Positions 42,149-51,502 of a DNA stretch of 63,141 nucleotides are shown one piece after another. Origin of the DNA: Pseudomonas frederiksbergensis (GTDB lineage: Bacteria > Pseudomonadota > Gammaproteobacteria > Pseudomonadales > Pseudomonadaceae); contig NZ_JAAUOE010000025.1 in the NCBI RefSeq assembly GCF_017114915.1, forward strand, positions 1 through 63,141, written 5' to 3'. The translations under genes were made by a program, and so were the position numbers. The notes beneath the pieces were generated by a model, which was not told where the DNA came from, did no database searches, and saw only the letters and a program-made list of their open reading frames with translations. Positions within the stretch are counted from its first letter, which is position 1. Each line of letters opens with the position of its first letter.

Positions 42149-44887
42149 ATGACTGATCTGTCCCCACTTCCGGGCCCTGCAAGCGTTGCCGTCGTCGCAT
42201 TGGACGGGCGCTTTTTCCGGCCTCCGCTGCCCGCCGGCCATGTGCTGCGGCCGCGTTTGTGCGAGCGCCTGAGCGCCGGCCTCGGTGGCAGGCTGTTACT
42301 GGTCAGCGCGCCGGCAGGGTTCGGCAAGAGTTCATTGGCGGTCGAGTTTTGTCAGGGGCTGCCGGATCACTGGCAAAGCCTGTGGCTCGGCTTAAGTCCG
42401 CGGGACAGCGATCCCGGCCGTTTTCTTGAGCGTTTGCTCGAAGGCCTTCAAGACTATTTTCCCAGATTGGGCACCCAGGCGCTGGGGCTGCTGAAAATGC
42501 GCCAACGTCATCAGCCGTTCGCCTTCGAAGAATGGCTGGACGGTTTGCTCGATGAGCTGGCGGTGCACCTTTCACCCAGCACGCCGCTGCTGCTGGTGCT
42601 TGATGACTATCATCTGGCCCAGGGCCCGGTGCTTGATCGTTGCCTGCAATTCTTCCTCAATCATTTGCCCGATGGCCTGCTGGTCATGGTCACCAGTCGG
42701 CAGCGTCCGGACTGGCATCTGGCACGCCTGCGACTGTCGCGGCAACTGCTCGAGTTGCATGAGCAGGACCTTCGACTGACTCACGATGAGGCCGTGAGCC
42801 TGCTTGATCGACACAGTATTTCACTGCGTGGCGAGGCACTGGAGAGTTTGATCCAGCGCAGCGAAGGCTGGGTGGCCGGGCTGCGCTTCTGGCTGCTGGC
42901 AGCCTCCGAGGCGGGCAGCGAGGGCGCATTGCCCCAGTCGCTGTACGGTGGGGAAGGGCTGATTCGCGATTATTTGCTCGAAGAAGTCATCGATAGCCTG
43001 CCCGCCGAGGTGCAGTCGTTCCTGTACGACACCGCGCCTCAGGAACGTTTTTGCAGCGAGCTGTGCGACGCCGTGCGCGAAGCCCATGACAGCGCCGAGA
43101 TCCTGCGTTTCCTGCTGGCGCATCAGGTGTTTCTGGTGCCGCTGGACGAACACGGTCACTGGTATCGCTATCATCACCTGTTTTCCGATCTGCTGCGCAG
43201 CCGGCCCACCGTCCAGACGATGGTGCCGCTGGCCAGTTTGCACCTGCGTGCCTGCCGCTGGTTCAACGCCCAGGGGCTGCTCGATGAGGCGGTGGAGCAG
43301 GCGTTGCGTGCCGGGCATCTGGATGTCGCGGCGAATCTGGTGCAAAACCTCTCCGAGGAACAGCTGCTGGCCGAGCAGAACGTCGGCATGCTGCTGCGCT
43401 GGAAAATGGACTTGCCCGACAGCCTGCTGATCAGCACGCCACGGCTGATCGTGCTCTACAGCTGGGCGTTGGGGCTGGCCTGTCAACTGGACGCCGCCGA
43501 GGAACTGGCCAGTCACCTGAGTCGCTTTCTGCCAGCCCCGTCAGCCACCGCACAAAAGTCCATGCTGGCGCAATGGCTGGCCTTGAGCGGCATCATCGCC
43601 CGGGGGCGAGGCAATCGAGAGCTGACGCTGCGCTATTGCACCGAAGCGCTGGAAAGTCTGCCGGCCAAACGCTATGGGCAACGCCTGATGTGTCTCTCGA
43701 CCTTGTCCAACCTGGCCATTGCCGACAGCGACCTCTGGCGTGCGCGGGGATTGAATCGCGAATCCCTTGAGCTGGCGCAACGGGTCGGTAATCCGCTGTT
43801 CGAGGCGTTGGCCCATTACGACCGCGCCCGCGTGCTGCAAGCGCGCGGGGAGATCCTTCGTTCACTGGACGAAGTCCGCCAGGGGTTGCGGCGCTTGCAA
43901 GGCTTATCTGCGCAACGGTTGTATGCGGTGCGCGCGCGCCTGACCTTGTACGAGGGTTTTTTGCTGGCGCTGCGCTTGCAGCCCCAGGCCGCGCGGGCAC
44001 GTTTGCTGGCGGGCTTGAGCGAAGCCCGGGCCTGTCGTGACATCAGCGTGCTGATCGGCCACTGCGTGATTGCCCGGCTGGAGGGCAACAACGGCGAATT
44101 CGCGAAAGCCTTCGCCGAACTCGCCGAAGCCGAGCGCCTGATGCACATCTGGGACGTCCCGCCGATCTATTACCTGGCGATGATAACCCTGGTCAAATGC
44201 GAACTCTGGCTGGCCCAGGGCCGCACCGATCTGGCCGAAGCCTGGCTCGCGCGACTGGGCCAGACCTACAACGGCGAGCACCCGGCGGCGCCCCCGGAAT
44301 TCCATCCGCAACTGCCGCTGCACATTGAGCTGCAACAGGCAGTGCTGGACATGATGAAGGGCCAACCCATGCTCGCCGAAGGGCGCTTGAATGCGCTGCA
44401 TGAACATGGTCAACGTAGTGGCCGACAGATGCTCAGCGTTATGGCGCTGAATCAAATCATCATTCTGTTGTTGGCGGGCGGACGCGAACCCGAGGCCCGC
44501 AAGGCGCTGGCCCAGGCTTTGGAAGCGGCTGCCGGAGGCGTTCTGCAACCGTTTGACCGATTGCTGGCCGAGCACCCGGACTGGCTGCGAGGGCAACTTC
44601 AACTCTGTGCGGCGACGGCCGTTTCACAGAATCTCTCGGAAAAACTTCCGGCCATGGCCTCCCGTCCGGCAGTGGAGTCATCACCTGTTGCCGAACAGCT
44701 CAGTACGCGTGAACTGGCCGTTCTGCGACTGATCGCTCAGGGGTGTTCGAATCAGGAGATCAGTGAGCAGTTGTTCATTTCGCTGCATACGGTGAAGACA
44801 CATGCCAGTCATATCAACAGTAAATTGGGCGTTGAACGGCGCACGCAGGCAGTGGCTCGGGCGAAGGAGTTGGGGGTATTGGGGTAA
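42149..44887 (+). CDS. MalT/LAL-type LuxR-family transcriptional activator
   Basis: A 912-residue STAND-type regulator. The N-terminal ATPase has Walker A SAPAGFGKSS near residue 54 and Walker B-like LLLVLDDYH near 150. A winged-helix region and a long TPR-like sensor follow. The C-terminal LuxR HTH is LSTRELAVLRLIAQGCSNQEISEQLFISLHTVKTHASHINSKLGVERR (about 848-895). Such proteins activate promoters after binding an inducer and ATP. It follows the ligase-DUF1302-DUF1329 genes in the same direction and is the natural candidate for their regulator. Confidence 0.88.
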   Translation: MTDLSPLPGPASVAVVALDGRFFRPPLPAGHVLRPRLCERLSAGLGGRLLLVSAPAGFGKSSLAVEFCQGLPDHWQSLWLGLSPRDSDPGRFLERLLEGLQDYFPRLGTQALGLLKMRQRHQPFAFEEWLDGLLDELAVHLSPSTPLLLVLDDYHLAQGPVLDRCLQFFLNHLPDGLLVMVTSRQRPDWHLARLRLSRQLLELHEQDLRLTHDEAVSLLDRHSISLRGEALESLIQRSEGWVAGLRFWLLAASEAGSEGALPQSLYGGEGLIRDYLLEEVIDSLPAEVQSFLYDTAPQERFCSELCDAVREAHDSAEILRFLLAHQVFLVPLDEHGHWYRYHHLFSDLLRSRPTVQTMVPLASLHLRACRWFNAQGLLDEAVEQALRAGHLDVAANLVQNLSEEQLLAEQNVGMLLRWKMDLPDSLLISTPRLIVLYSWALGLACQLDAAEELASHLSRFLPAPSATAQKSMLAQWLALSGIIARGRGNRELTLRYCTEALESLPAKRYGQRLMCLSTLSNLAIADSDLWRARGLNRESLELAQRVGNPLFEALAHYDRARVLQARGEILRSLDEVRQGLRRLQGLSAQRLYAVRARLTLYEGFLLALRLQPQAARARLLAGLSEARACRDISVLIGHCVIARLEGNNGEFAKAFAELAEAERLMHIWDVPPIYYLAMITLVKCELWLAQGRTDLAEAWLARLGQTYNGEHPAAPPEFHPQLPLHIELQQAVLDMMKGQPMLAEGRLNALHEHGQRSGRQMLSVMALNQIIILLLAGGREPEARKALAQALEAAAGGVLQPFDRLLAEHPDWLRGQLQLCAATAVSQNLSEKLPAMASRPAVESSPVAEQLSTRELAVLRLIAQGCSNQEISEQLFISLHTVKTHASHINSKLGVERRTQAVARAKELGVLG

Positions 44888-44970
44888 CCCTTTCCACGAC
44901 GCACATGGGCGTAAATGGATTAAGGCAATTTGTGCCAAAATTGGCCATTCTTGTTTTCCGAGTGTGCCCG

Positions 44971-45612
44971 ATGTCCCAGCAACCCACTCTCATCCGCGAA
45001 ACCTTCCCCGTCGGCCCCCTCCAGTGCAACTGCACAATCATCGGCGACCCGATCACCAAAAAGGCCATCGTCGTCGATCCGGGCGGCAATCACGAACTGA
45101 TCCTCGCGCGTCTCGACGCGTTGGGCCTGAAGGTGGTCAGCATCATTCACACCCACGCGCACCTGGATCACTTCCTGGCCTCCGGTCAATTGAAGGAGAA
45201 AACCGGCGCGACCCTGCACCTGCATAAAGAAGATCAGTTCCTTTGGGACAACCTGGAGATGCAGTGCCAGATGTTCGGTGTGCCCTACACCCCGGTGCCA
45301 TCACCAGATCGCTGGCTGGCCGATGATGAAGAACTGGCCTGCGGATGTGGCGTGGCATTGCACACGCCGGGGCATACGCCGGGTTCCATGAGCTTTTGGT
45401 TTTCTGAGGCTAAGCTGCTGATTGCCGGTGACACGTTGTTTCGTCGCGGGGTGGGGCGCACGGATTTGTGGGGGGGCGATCAGGCAACGCTCGTGCGGTC
45501 GATCAAGCAGCGGTTGTATACCCTCGACGAAGAGGCAACCGTGGTGGCCGGGCATGGTCCGGACACCTGTCTGGGCGATGAAATGCGCGGTAACCCCTTT
45601 GTGCGAGCTTGA
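44971..45612 (+). CDS. MBL-fold metal-dependent hydrolase (glyoxalase II-like)
   Basis: A 213-residue metallo-beta-lactamase-fold enzyme. The metal-binding HxHxDH is THAHLDHFLAS near residue 62. The further ligands are in TPGHTPGSMSFWF, the Asp in IAGDTLFRRGVGRTDL, and the His in VVAGHGPDTCLGDEM. This pattern is that of glyoxalase II-like thioesterases of the YcbL type; the substrate is unknown. ATG 44971 is chosen because homology begins at MSQQPTLIRETFP. Confidence 0.88.
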   Translation: MSQQPTLIRETFPVGPLQCNCTIIGDPITKKAIVVDPGGNHELILARLDALGLKVVSIIHTHAHLDHFLASGQLKEKTGATLHLHKEDQFLWDNLEMQCQMFGVPYTPVPSPDRWLADDEELACGCGVALHTPGHTPGSMSFWFSEAKLLIAGDTLFRRGVGRTDLWGGDQATLVRSIKQRLYTLDEEATVVAGHGPDTCLGDEMRGNPFVRA

Positions 45613-45717
45613 AAGGCTCTGATGGAATTTTTGTCGTTGCCAGTGATCCAACGCCCGCAAAGGTTGATTGCTTAAGTCCGTTGCACCACAGAATGCAAAA
45701 AAAGTAGGAGCTCCTCC

Positions 45718-46440
45718 ATGTTCACCACGCGTCGTTTGATTGTTGTCGCTACTGCGGTGGCTCTGTTGTCCGGTTGTGCATCGCCGAACCCTTATGACAG
45801 CCAGGGTCAGGCCGATGGCAGCTCCACGGGCATGAGCAAAACCGCCAAATACGGTGGCCTCGGCGCCTTGGCCGGTGCGCTGGCCGGCGCTGCCATCAGT
45901 CACGATAACCGTGGCAAGGGCGCTCTGATTGGCGCCGCCGTGGTGGGGGCTTCCGCTGCCGGTTACGGTTACTACGCCGACCAGCAGGAGAAAAAACTGC
46001 GGGCCAGCATGGCCAACACCGGGGTTGAGGTGCAGCGCCAGGGCGATCAGATCAAGCTGATCATGCCGGGCAACATCACGTTCGCCACCGATTCGGCGAA
46101 TATTGCTCCAAGCTTCTACCAACCGCTGAACAACCTGGCGGGCTCGCTCAAGGAGTTCAACCAGAACCAGATCGAGATCGTCGGCTACACCGACAGTACC
46201 GGCAGCCGCCAGCACAACATGGACCTGTCCCAGCGTCGCGCCCAGAGCGTGGCGACTTATCTGACCTCCCAGGGTGTCAGCGGCGCCAACCTGTCGGCAC
46301 GTGGTGCCGGGCCGGATAACCCGATTGCCAGCAACGCTGATGCCAATGGCCGGGCCCAGAACCGCCGGGTCGAGGTCAACCTGAAGGCGATTCCGGGTCA
46401 GGAGTATCAGCAGCAGGGTCAGGTTCAGCAGTACCCATAA
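45718..46440 (+). CDS. OmpA-family lipoprotein (YiaD-like)
   Basis: A 240-residue envelope protein. The signal has lipobox LLSGC near residues 16-20. A glycine-zipper segment GGLGALAGALAGAAISHD...GALIGAAVVGASAAG follows, then a C-terminal OmpA peptidoglycan-binding domain (IEIVGYTDSTGSRQHNMDLSQRRAQSVATYL). It probably links the outer membrane to the cell wall. AGGAGCTCCTCC precedes the ATG. Monocistronic with its own terminator. Confidence 0.9.
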   Translation: MFTTRRLIVVATAVALLSGCASPNPYDSQGQADGSSTGMSKTAKYGGLGALAGALAGAAISHDNRGKGALIGAAVVGASAAGYGYYADQQEKKLRASMANTGVEVQRQGDQIKLIMPGNITFATDSANIAPSFYQPLNNLAGSLKEFNQNQIEIVGYTDSTGSRQHNMDLSQRRAQSVATYLTSQGVSGANLSARGAGPDNPIASNADANGRAQNRRVEVNLKAIPGQEYQQQGQVQQYP

Positions 46441-46461
46441 GGGCTGACTGAATCCGGTTGT

Positions 46462-46508
46462 AAAAAAGCCCGCCCGATCCTTTGCAGATCGGGCGGGCTT
46501 TTTTTTTG
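46462..46508 (+). terminator. Rho-independent terminator after the OmpA-family gene
   Basis: AAGCCCGCCCGATC, loop CTTTGCA and GATCGGGCGGGCTT form a 14-base stem with an A-run before and nine T residues after. It may also serve the convergent yhcB gene. Confidence 0.93.
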
Positions 46509-46570
46509 TTGTCTGCTTCGTCCTGAATAAGGTTTACACCTGTTTCAGGACTAGACAGCGCGAAACCTGA

Positions 46571-47005
46571 TTACTTCTTCAGGCCGTAATGCTCATCGAG
46601 CATGCCCGGCGCGTTCGGGGCTTTGGGAGCGTAATCGCGAGGCGGTTCCTGATCGCGCGGTGGCGTCAGGCGTTCCCGTGGAGCCTGCACCGCGTCAGCG
46701 TGCAGGGCTGCCAGCAAGCGTTGGCGAGTCTGCTCGTCCAGGGCCAGGCGGTTGGCACCCTCGGCGAGATGATCCTGCACTTCCTGATAGCTCTGAGTCA
46801 GTTTCTTGACCAGGGATGCAGTGCTGTTGAAGTGGGTGACCACTTCGTTCTGATACTTGTCAAAACGTTCCTGAATATCATCCAGCTGACGTTGCGTGCT
46901 GCTCGGAGCGGCATTCGGCACCAGGCGAGCGATCAGGAATCCAATGGCGACACCCACAACCAGGGCAAGAGTCGGTAACAACCAAACTAAGAGCGAGTGT
47001 TCCAC
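46571..47005 (-). CDS. yhcB: YhcB-family (DUF1043) inner-membrane protein
   Basis: A 144-residue protein with one N-terminal transmembrane helix (WLLPTLALVVGVAIGFLIARLV, residues 9-30). A long coiled-coil region follows (RQLDDIQERFDKYQNEVVTHFNSTASLVKKLTQSYQEVQDHLAEG), with a Pro/Arg-rich tail. YhcB affects cell division and envelope growth in E. coli. The start is GTG at 47005, preceded by GAGG; this matches the family N-terminus MEHSLLVW. It diverges from the alpha/beta hydrolase gene. Confidence 0.88.
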   Translation of the reverse strand: MEHSLLVWLLPTLALVVGVAIGFLIARLVPNAAPSSTQRQLDDIQERFDKYQNEVVTHFNSTASLVKKLTQSYQEVQDHLAEGANRLALDEQTRQRLLAALHADAVQAPRERLTPPRDQEPPRDYAPKAPNAPGMLDEHYGLKK

Positions 47006-47149
47006 GAGTCCTTCCTCTATAAACGGCTTTGCTTTACGTTAACGGCTCGAACCTGCGCTGTATACCGCGATTCACTCGCAATAGATTGGCACAGACAATT
47101 GGCTAGACGAGTCGACCCGATTCGAGGTCACGGAGTTCCTTCCTTGCTT

Positions 47150-47794
47150 ATGCGCGAAACCCCTGTAGTGATTGATGGCCCGGTGGGTCAACTGGAAGCA
47201 CTTTATTTGAATAATGAGGGCCTGAACAATGAGCAGCCCCGCGGTCTGGCGCTGATCTGCCACCCGAACCCGGTGCAGGGCGGCACCATGCTCAACAAAG
47301 TCGTCTCGACCTTGCAGCGCACCGCGCGGGACGCCGGTTTGATTACCTTGCGTTTCAACTACCGTGGCGTCGGCGCCAGTGAAGGCACGCACGACATGGG
47401 CACCGGCGAAGTCGACGATGCCCAGGCGGCAGCCGAGTGGCTGCGGGCCAAACATCCTGAATTACCTTTGACCTTGTTCGGTTTCTCCTTCGGCGGTTTT
47501 GTTGCAGCCAGTCTCGGCGGACGCCTGGAAGCCAAGGGCGAACAGCTCGAGCATCTGTTCATGGTTGCGCCTGCCGTCATGCGTCTGGGCGATCAGGACC
47601 CACTGCCGCAACAAGGTACATTGACCCTGATCCAGCCGGAAACCGACGAAGTGATCGATCCGCAGCTGGTTTACGATTGGTCCGACGCACTCGATCGCCC
47701 CCATGAGCTGCTGAAAGTGGCAGAATGCGGACACTTTTTTCATGGCAAGCTGACCGATCTCAAGGATCTGATCCTGCCGCGTCTTTCGAATTGA
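47150..47794 (+). CDS. Alpha/beta hydrolase
   Basis: A 214-residue hydrolase of the YfbR/dienelactone-like type. The nucleophile elbow is LFGFSFGGFVAASLGG near residue 100 (GFSFGG), the oxyanion strand is LALICHPNPVQGGTM, and the terminal His motif is ECGHFFHGKL. ATG 47150 gives the family N-terminus. A TTG at 47144 has a better-placed GGAG (eight bases), so the true start may be two codons upstream. It is followed 24 bases later by trpS. Confidence 0.85.
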   Translation: MRETPVVIDGPVGQLEALYLNNEGLNNEQPRGLALICHPNPVQGGTMLNKVVSTLQRTARDAGLITLRFNYRGVGASEGTHDMGTGEVDDAQAAAEWLRAKHPELPLTLFGFSFGGFVAASLGGRLEAKGEQLEHLFMVAPAVMRLGDQDPLPQQGTLTLIQPETDEVIDPQLVYDWSDALDRPHELLKVAECGHFFHGKLTDLKDLILPRLSN

Positions 47795-47818
47795 TTGCAG
47801 TCTGACAAGCGATTACCC

Positions 47819-49174
47819 ATGACGACTCGTACCCGTATTCTTACCGGCATCACCACCACCGGCACGCCGCACCTGGGCAACTACGCCGGGGCTATCCGCC
47901 CGGCGATCATCGCCAGCCGTGACAGCAATGCCGATTCGTTCTACTTCCTGGCCGACTACCACGCCCTGATCAAATGCGATGACCCGCTGCGCATCCAGCG
48001 CTCGCGTCTGGAAATCGCCGCGACCTGGCTGGCCGGTGGCCTGGACGTGGACCGGGTGACCTTCTATCGCCAGTCCGACATTCCGGAAATCCCTGAACTG
48101 ACCTGGCTGTTGACCTGCGTGGCCGCCAAGGGCCTGCTCAACCGTGCCCACGCCTACAAGGCGTCGGTGGACAAGAACGTCGAGACCGGCGAAGACCCGG
48201 ACGCGGGCATCACCATGGGTCTGTACAGCTACCCGGTGCTGATGGCCGCGGACATCCTGATGTTCAACGCCCACAAAGTGCCGGTCGGCCGTGACCAGAT
48301 TCAGCACGTGGAAATGGCCCGGGATATCGGCCAGCGCTTCAACCACTTGTTTGGCCAGGGCAAGGAGTTCTTTACCATGCCCGAAGCACTGATCGAGGAG
48401 AGCGTCGCCACTTTGCCGGGCCTCGATGGTCGCAAGATGTCGAAGAGTTACGACAACACCATTCCGTTGTTCAGCAGCGCCAAAGAGATGAAGGACGCGA
48501 TTTCGCGGATCGTGACCGATTCCCGTGCCCCGGGCGAAGCCAAAGATCCGGACAACTCGCACCTGTTCACCTTGTTCCAGGCGTTCGCTACGCCAGCACA
48601 AGCCGACGAATTCCGCAGCGAATTGCTCCAGGGCCTGGGTTGGGGCGAGGCGAAGAATCGCCTGTTCCAGTTGTTGGATAACGAATTGGGCGAATCCCGC
48701 GAGCGTTATCAGCAGTTGATCGAACGTCCGGCGGATCTGGAGGACATCCTGCAGGCCGGCGCCAAAAAGGCCCGTGCCGTGGCCACACCGTTCCTCCACG
48801 AGTTGCGTGAAGCGGTCGGTCTGCGTTCTTTCGTTGCCCAGACCCAGGTCGCTGCCGTCACCAAGAAAAAAGCCGCGAAAGCCGCGCGTTTTGTCAGCTT
48901 CCGTGAAGACGATGGCAGTTTCCGCTTCCGTCTGCTGGCGGGCGATGGCGAACAACTGTTGCTGTCGCGCCACTTCGCCGACGGCAAAACCGCGGGGCAG
49001 GTGACCAAGCAATTGCAGTCCGGTCAGCCGCTGGATGTGCGCAGCGAAGACCTGAACTTCAGCGTCTGGCTGGAAGGCGAGTGCGTGGCCGACAGCCCGG
49101 CCTTCGCCGATAGCACTGCTCGCGATGCTGCGATCGACGCGTTGCGCGTTGCGCTGACACCGGTTCAGGAATAA
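47819..49174 (+). CDS. trpS: Tryptophan-tRNA ligase with C-terminal extension
   Basis: Class I aminoacyl-tRNA synthetase that charges tRNA-Trp. The HIGH-type signature is TGTPHLGNYAGAI near residue 16, and KMSKS is in GRKMSKSYDNT near 205. At 451 residues it is about 115 longer than E. coli TrpRS. The extra C-terminal segment (about 345-451: FREDDGSFRFRLLAGDGEQLLLSRHFADGKTA) resembles a DUF1508/YegP module. ATG 47819 is preferred over 47795 by family alignment. zapE follows after a terminator. Confidence 0.92.
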   Translation: MTTRTRILTGITTTGTPHLGNYAGAIRPAIIASRDSNADSFYFLADYHALIKCDDPLRIQRSRLEIAATWLAGGLDVDRVTFYRQSDIPEIPELTWLLTCVAAKGLLNRAHAYKASVDKNVETGEDPDAGITMGLYSYPVLMAADILMFNAHKVPVGRDQIQHVEMARDIGQRFNHLFGQGKEFFTMPEALIEESVATLPGLDGRKMSKSYDNTIPLFSSAKEMKDAISRIVTDSRAPGEAKDPDNSHLFTLFQAFATPAQADEFRSELLQGLGWGEAKNRLFQLLDNELGESRERYQQLIERPADLEDILQAGAKKARAVATPFLHELREAVGLRSFVAQTQVAAVTKKKAAKAARFVSFREDDGSFRFRLLAGDGEQLLLSRHFADGKTAGQVTKQLQSGQPLDVRSEDLNFSVWLEGECVADSPAFADSTARDAAIDALRVALTPVQE

Positions 49175-49216
49175 ACAACGGCTCGGTCCGATCAAGGGCC
49201 GATTGCCATTCCCACA

Positions 49217-49246
49217 GGCCGTCGCTACAGTGACGGCCCGTTTTTG
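49217..49246 (+). terminator. Rho-independent terminator after trpS
   Basis: GGCCGTC and GACGGCC arms around GCTACAGT are followed by CG and five T residues. It separates trpS from zapE, which has its own start 18 bases later. Confidence 0.75.
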
Positions 49247-49264
49247 TTGCCTTGCTAACGAATT

Positions 49265-50359
49265 ATGACGCCCCTAGAACGATATCAAGCTGATCTGAAA
49301 CGCCCGGAATTCTTCCACGATGCTGCCCAGGAAACGGCAGTGCGTCATTTGCAGCGCCTGTACGACGATCTGGTCGCGGCCTCGCAAAACAAACCGGGCC
49401 TGCTCGGCAAACTGTTTGGCAAGAAAGACCAGGTACCGGTCAAGGGCCTGTACTTCTGGGGCGGCGTGGGTCGCGGCAAGACTTACCTGGTCGACACCTT
49501 CTTCGAAGCGCTGCCGTTCAAGGAAAAGACTCGCACTCACTTCCACCGCTTCATGAAGCGCGTGCATGAAGAGATGAAGACTCTGGGCGGCGAGAAGAAC
49601 CCGCTGACCATCATCGCCAAGCGTTTCTCCGATGAAACCCGGGTGATCTGTTTCGATGAGTTCTTCGTCTCCGACATCACCGACGCCATGATCCTTGGCA
49701 CGCTGATGGAAGAGCTGTTCAAGAACGGCGTGACCCTGGTCGCGACCTCGAACATCGTGCCGGACGGTCTGTACAAGGACGGCCTGCAACGTGCGCGCTT
49801 CCTGCCGGCCATTGCGCTGATCAAGCAGAACACCGAGATCGTCAACGTCGACAGCGGCGTCGATTACCGTCTGCGTCACCTCGAGCAAGCGGAGCTGTTC
49901 CACTTCCCGCTGGACGCTGCCGCCCAGGAAAGCCTGCGCAAGAGCTTCAGGGCCCTGACGCCGGAATGCACGGCTGCCGTCGAGAACGACGTGCTGGTGA
50001 TCGAGAACCGTGAAATCCGTGCCGTGCGCACCTGCGATGACGTGGCCTGGTTCGATTTCCGCGAACTGTGCGACGGCCCGCGCAGCCAGAACGACTACAT
50101 CGAACTGGGCAAGATCTTCCACGCCGTATTGCTCAGCGGTGTCGAGCAGATGAGTGTCACCACCGACGACATCGCCCGCCGCTTTATCAACATGGTCGAC
50201 GAGTTCTACGACCGCAACGTGAAGCTGATCATTTCGGCCGAAGTCGAGCTTAAAGATCTCTACACCGGCGGTCGCCTGACCTTCGAGTTCCAGCGCACGC
50301 TTAGCCGTCTGTTGGAAATGCAGTCGCACGAGTTCCTGGCCCGGGCGCACAAGCCATAA
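49265..50359 (+). CDS. zapE: Cell division protein ZapE (AFG1-like ATPase)
   Basis: A 364-residue P-loop ATPase that associates with the division ring in E. coli. The Walker A motif is YFWGGVGRGKTYLVDTFFEALP near residue 70, the Walker B-type motif is ICFDEFFVSDITDAMIL, and the sensor region is VATSNIVPDGLYKDGLQRARFLPAI. Length and motifs fit the family. Its terminator is shared with the convergent asparaginase gene, which marks the left edge of the accessory cluster. Confidence 0.92.
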   Translation: MTPLERYQADLKRPEFFHDAAQETAVRHLQRLYDDLVAASQNKPGLLGKLFGKKDQVPVKGLYFWGGVGRGKTYLVDTFFEALPFKEKTRTHFHRFMKRVHEEMKTLGGEKNPLTIIAKRFSDETRVICFDEFFVSDITDAMILGTLMEELFKNGVTLVATSNIVPDGLYKDGLQRARFLPAIALIKQNTEIVNVDSGVDYRLRHLEQAELFHFPLDAAAQESLRKSFRALTPECTAAVENDVLVIENREIRAVRTCDDVAWFDFRELCDGPRSQNDYIELGKIFHAVLLSGVEQMSVTTDDIARRFINMVDEFYDRNVKLIISAEVELKDLYTGGRLTFEFQRTLSRLLEMQSHEFLARAHKP

Positions 50360-50391
50360 GCGTCTCAAAATAGTAGAGCGGTTCGGAAAGT

Positions 50392-50420
50392 AAAAAAGGC
50401 CTGCAATGCAGGCCTTTTTT
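50392..50420. terminator. Bidirectional terminator between zapE and the asparaginase gene
   Basis: AAAAAAGGCCTGC, AAT loop and GCAGGCCTTTTTT: a perfect stem with A-run and T-run, usable on both strands. Confidence 0.92.
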
Positions 50421-50427
50421 GTGTGCG

Positions 50428-51423
50428 TCAATTTTGAAATCGGATGTCCTCTTTGAGGTAGCGCGCCAGCTCAGCCTGTCGCTGGCTGCCCACGAGCAGC
50501 CAAAGCAGAATCCTGGCTTTGCGCGGGCAGAGAAATCCAGCCATCAATGCATCTTTACGGATCAGATCCATTTCGCTGCCGATAAAACCATAGGTCGATT
50601 GAGCAGTGGAGCCGGAACCCGTCCGGGTCGCGATGATGACAGGGATTTTCTCTGCGATTTTTTCCAGGACGTCAGCCCAGCTGTCTGAGACGTGTCCTGC
50701 GCCGAAACCCGCGATCACCAGCCCGTCGTAGCCCAGTTCGAGGATGTTTTCCAATATCAACGTGTCGGCGTCGAATGATGCCTCCAGCAACGCAATCTTC
50801 TGTGTGGTCTGTCGTGGCAAGGGTAAACGCATCTGCCGGGTCCGCTGACGGAGATAGCGGACAGTGTCTTCCACGAGCATGCCTGCGGGACCAACGATGG
50901 GAGAGGAAAACGCCTGCAATGCCAATGAATCGGTCTTGCGGATGCTGCATGCCTGGTGAATCTGCCCGTTCATGACCACTTGAACGCCTCGTTGCCGGCT
51001 GTTCTCGGCGAGCGCGACTCGGCAGGCATCCAACAGGTTTGCCGGACCATCGGCTCCCGGCTGGGCGGCTGAGCGCATGGCGCCGGTAAGAATCAACGGT
51101 TCGTCGCAGTCCCATAAGTAGTCAAGGAATGTTGCTGTTTCCTCGAGGGTGTCCGTGCCTTGCGTAATGACAACGCCAACGGCGCCTTGCTCAACCTGGT
51201 ACTTCGCCCAGGAAAGAACGCTAAGCAAACACTCGAAATTCAGTGAAGCACTTGGCAATAGCCCGAGTGTTTCAACGGTCACCCGGGCCAGTGTCGTCAG
51301 GTGCGGTATTGATGCCAGCAGAGTTTCACCGCTGAGGGTCGGGATAACACCTTCACCGGCAATCCTGGTTTGCATGCTCACAGTGCCGCCGAGTGCCGCA
51401 ATGGCCAGTTTGGGCAGGTCCAT
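50428..51423 (-). CDS. Asparaginase/glutaminase-type amidohydrolase (cytoplasmic)
   Basis: A 331-residue type I/II L-asparaginase-fold enzyme. Both catalytic threonine loops are present: ALGGTVSMQ near residue 12 and TQGTDTLEETATFLDYLW near residue 90. The lysine region GAMRSAAQPGADGPANLLDACRVA follows. There is no signal peptide, so it acts in the cytoplasm. It is the last gene of the flavoenzyme-nitrilase-membrane protein cluster. The substrate may be Asn, Gln or a related carboxamide; release of ammonia is the common theme. Confidence 0.88.
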   Translation of the reverse strand: MDLPKLAIAALGGTVSMQTRIAGEGVIPTLSGETLLASIPHLTTLARVTVETLGLLPSASLNFECLLSVLSWAKYQVEQGAVGVVITQGTDTLEETATFLDYLWDCDEPLILTGAMRSAAQPGADGPANLLDACRVALAENSRQRGVQVVMNGQIHQACSIRKTDSLALQAFSSPIVGPAGMLVEDTVRYLRQRTRQMRLPLPRQTTQKIALLEASFDADTLILENILELGYDGLVIAGFGAGHVSDSWADVLEKIAEKIPVIIATRTGSGSTAQSTYGFIGSEMDLIRKDALMAGFLCPRKARILLWLLVGSQRQAELARYLKEDIRFQN

Positions 51424-51502
51424 GGGGTACCTCGCTTGTTTGTGATGAAAAGTGGCTGTACCCGGTTTTTGAGTCCGGAATACAGCCGGATGGCAGAGTG
51501 CG

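Noticed and set aside
47813..49195. 460-residue frame on the minus strand
   Set aside because: Mirror of trpS with His/Gln/Arg-rich composition; trpS is unambiguous.
49217..49246. Attachment site or tRNA-like structure between trpS and zapE
   Set aside because: It is a simple terminator; no integrase or direct repeats nearby.
49274..50431. 385-residue frame on the minus strand
   Set aside because: Mirror of zapE, which has clear Walker motifs.
50428..51423. Periplasmic type II asparaginase
   Set aside because: No signal peptide is present, so a cytoplasmic location is inferred.
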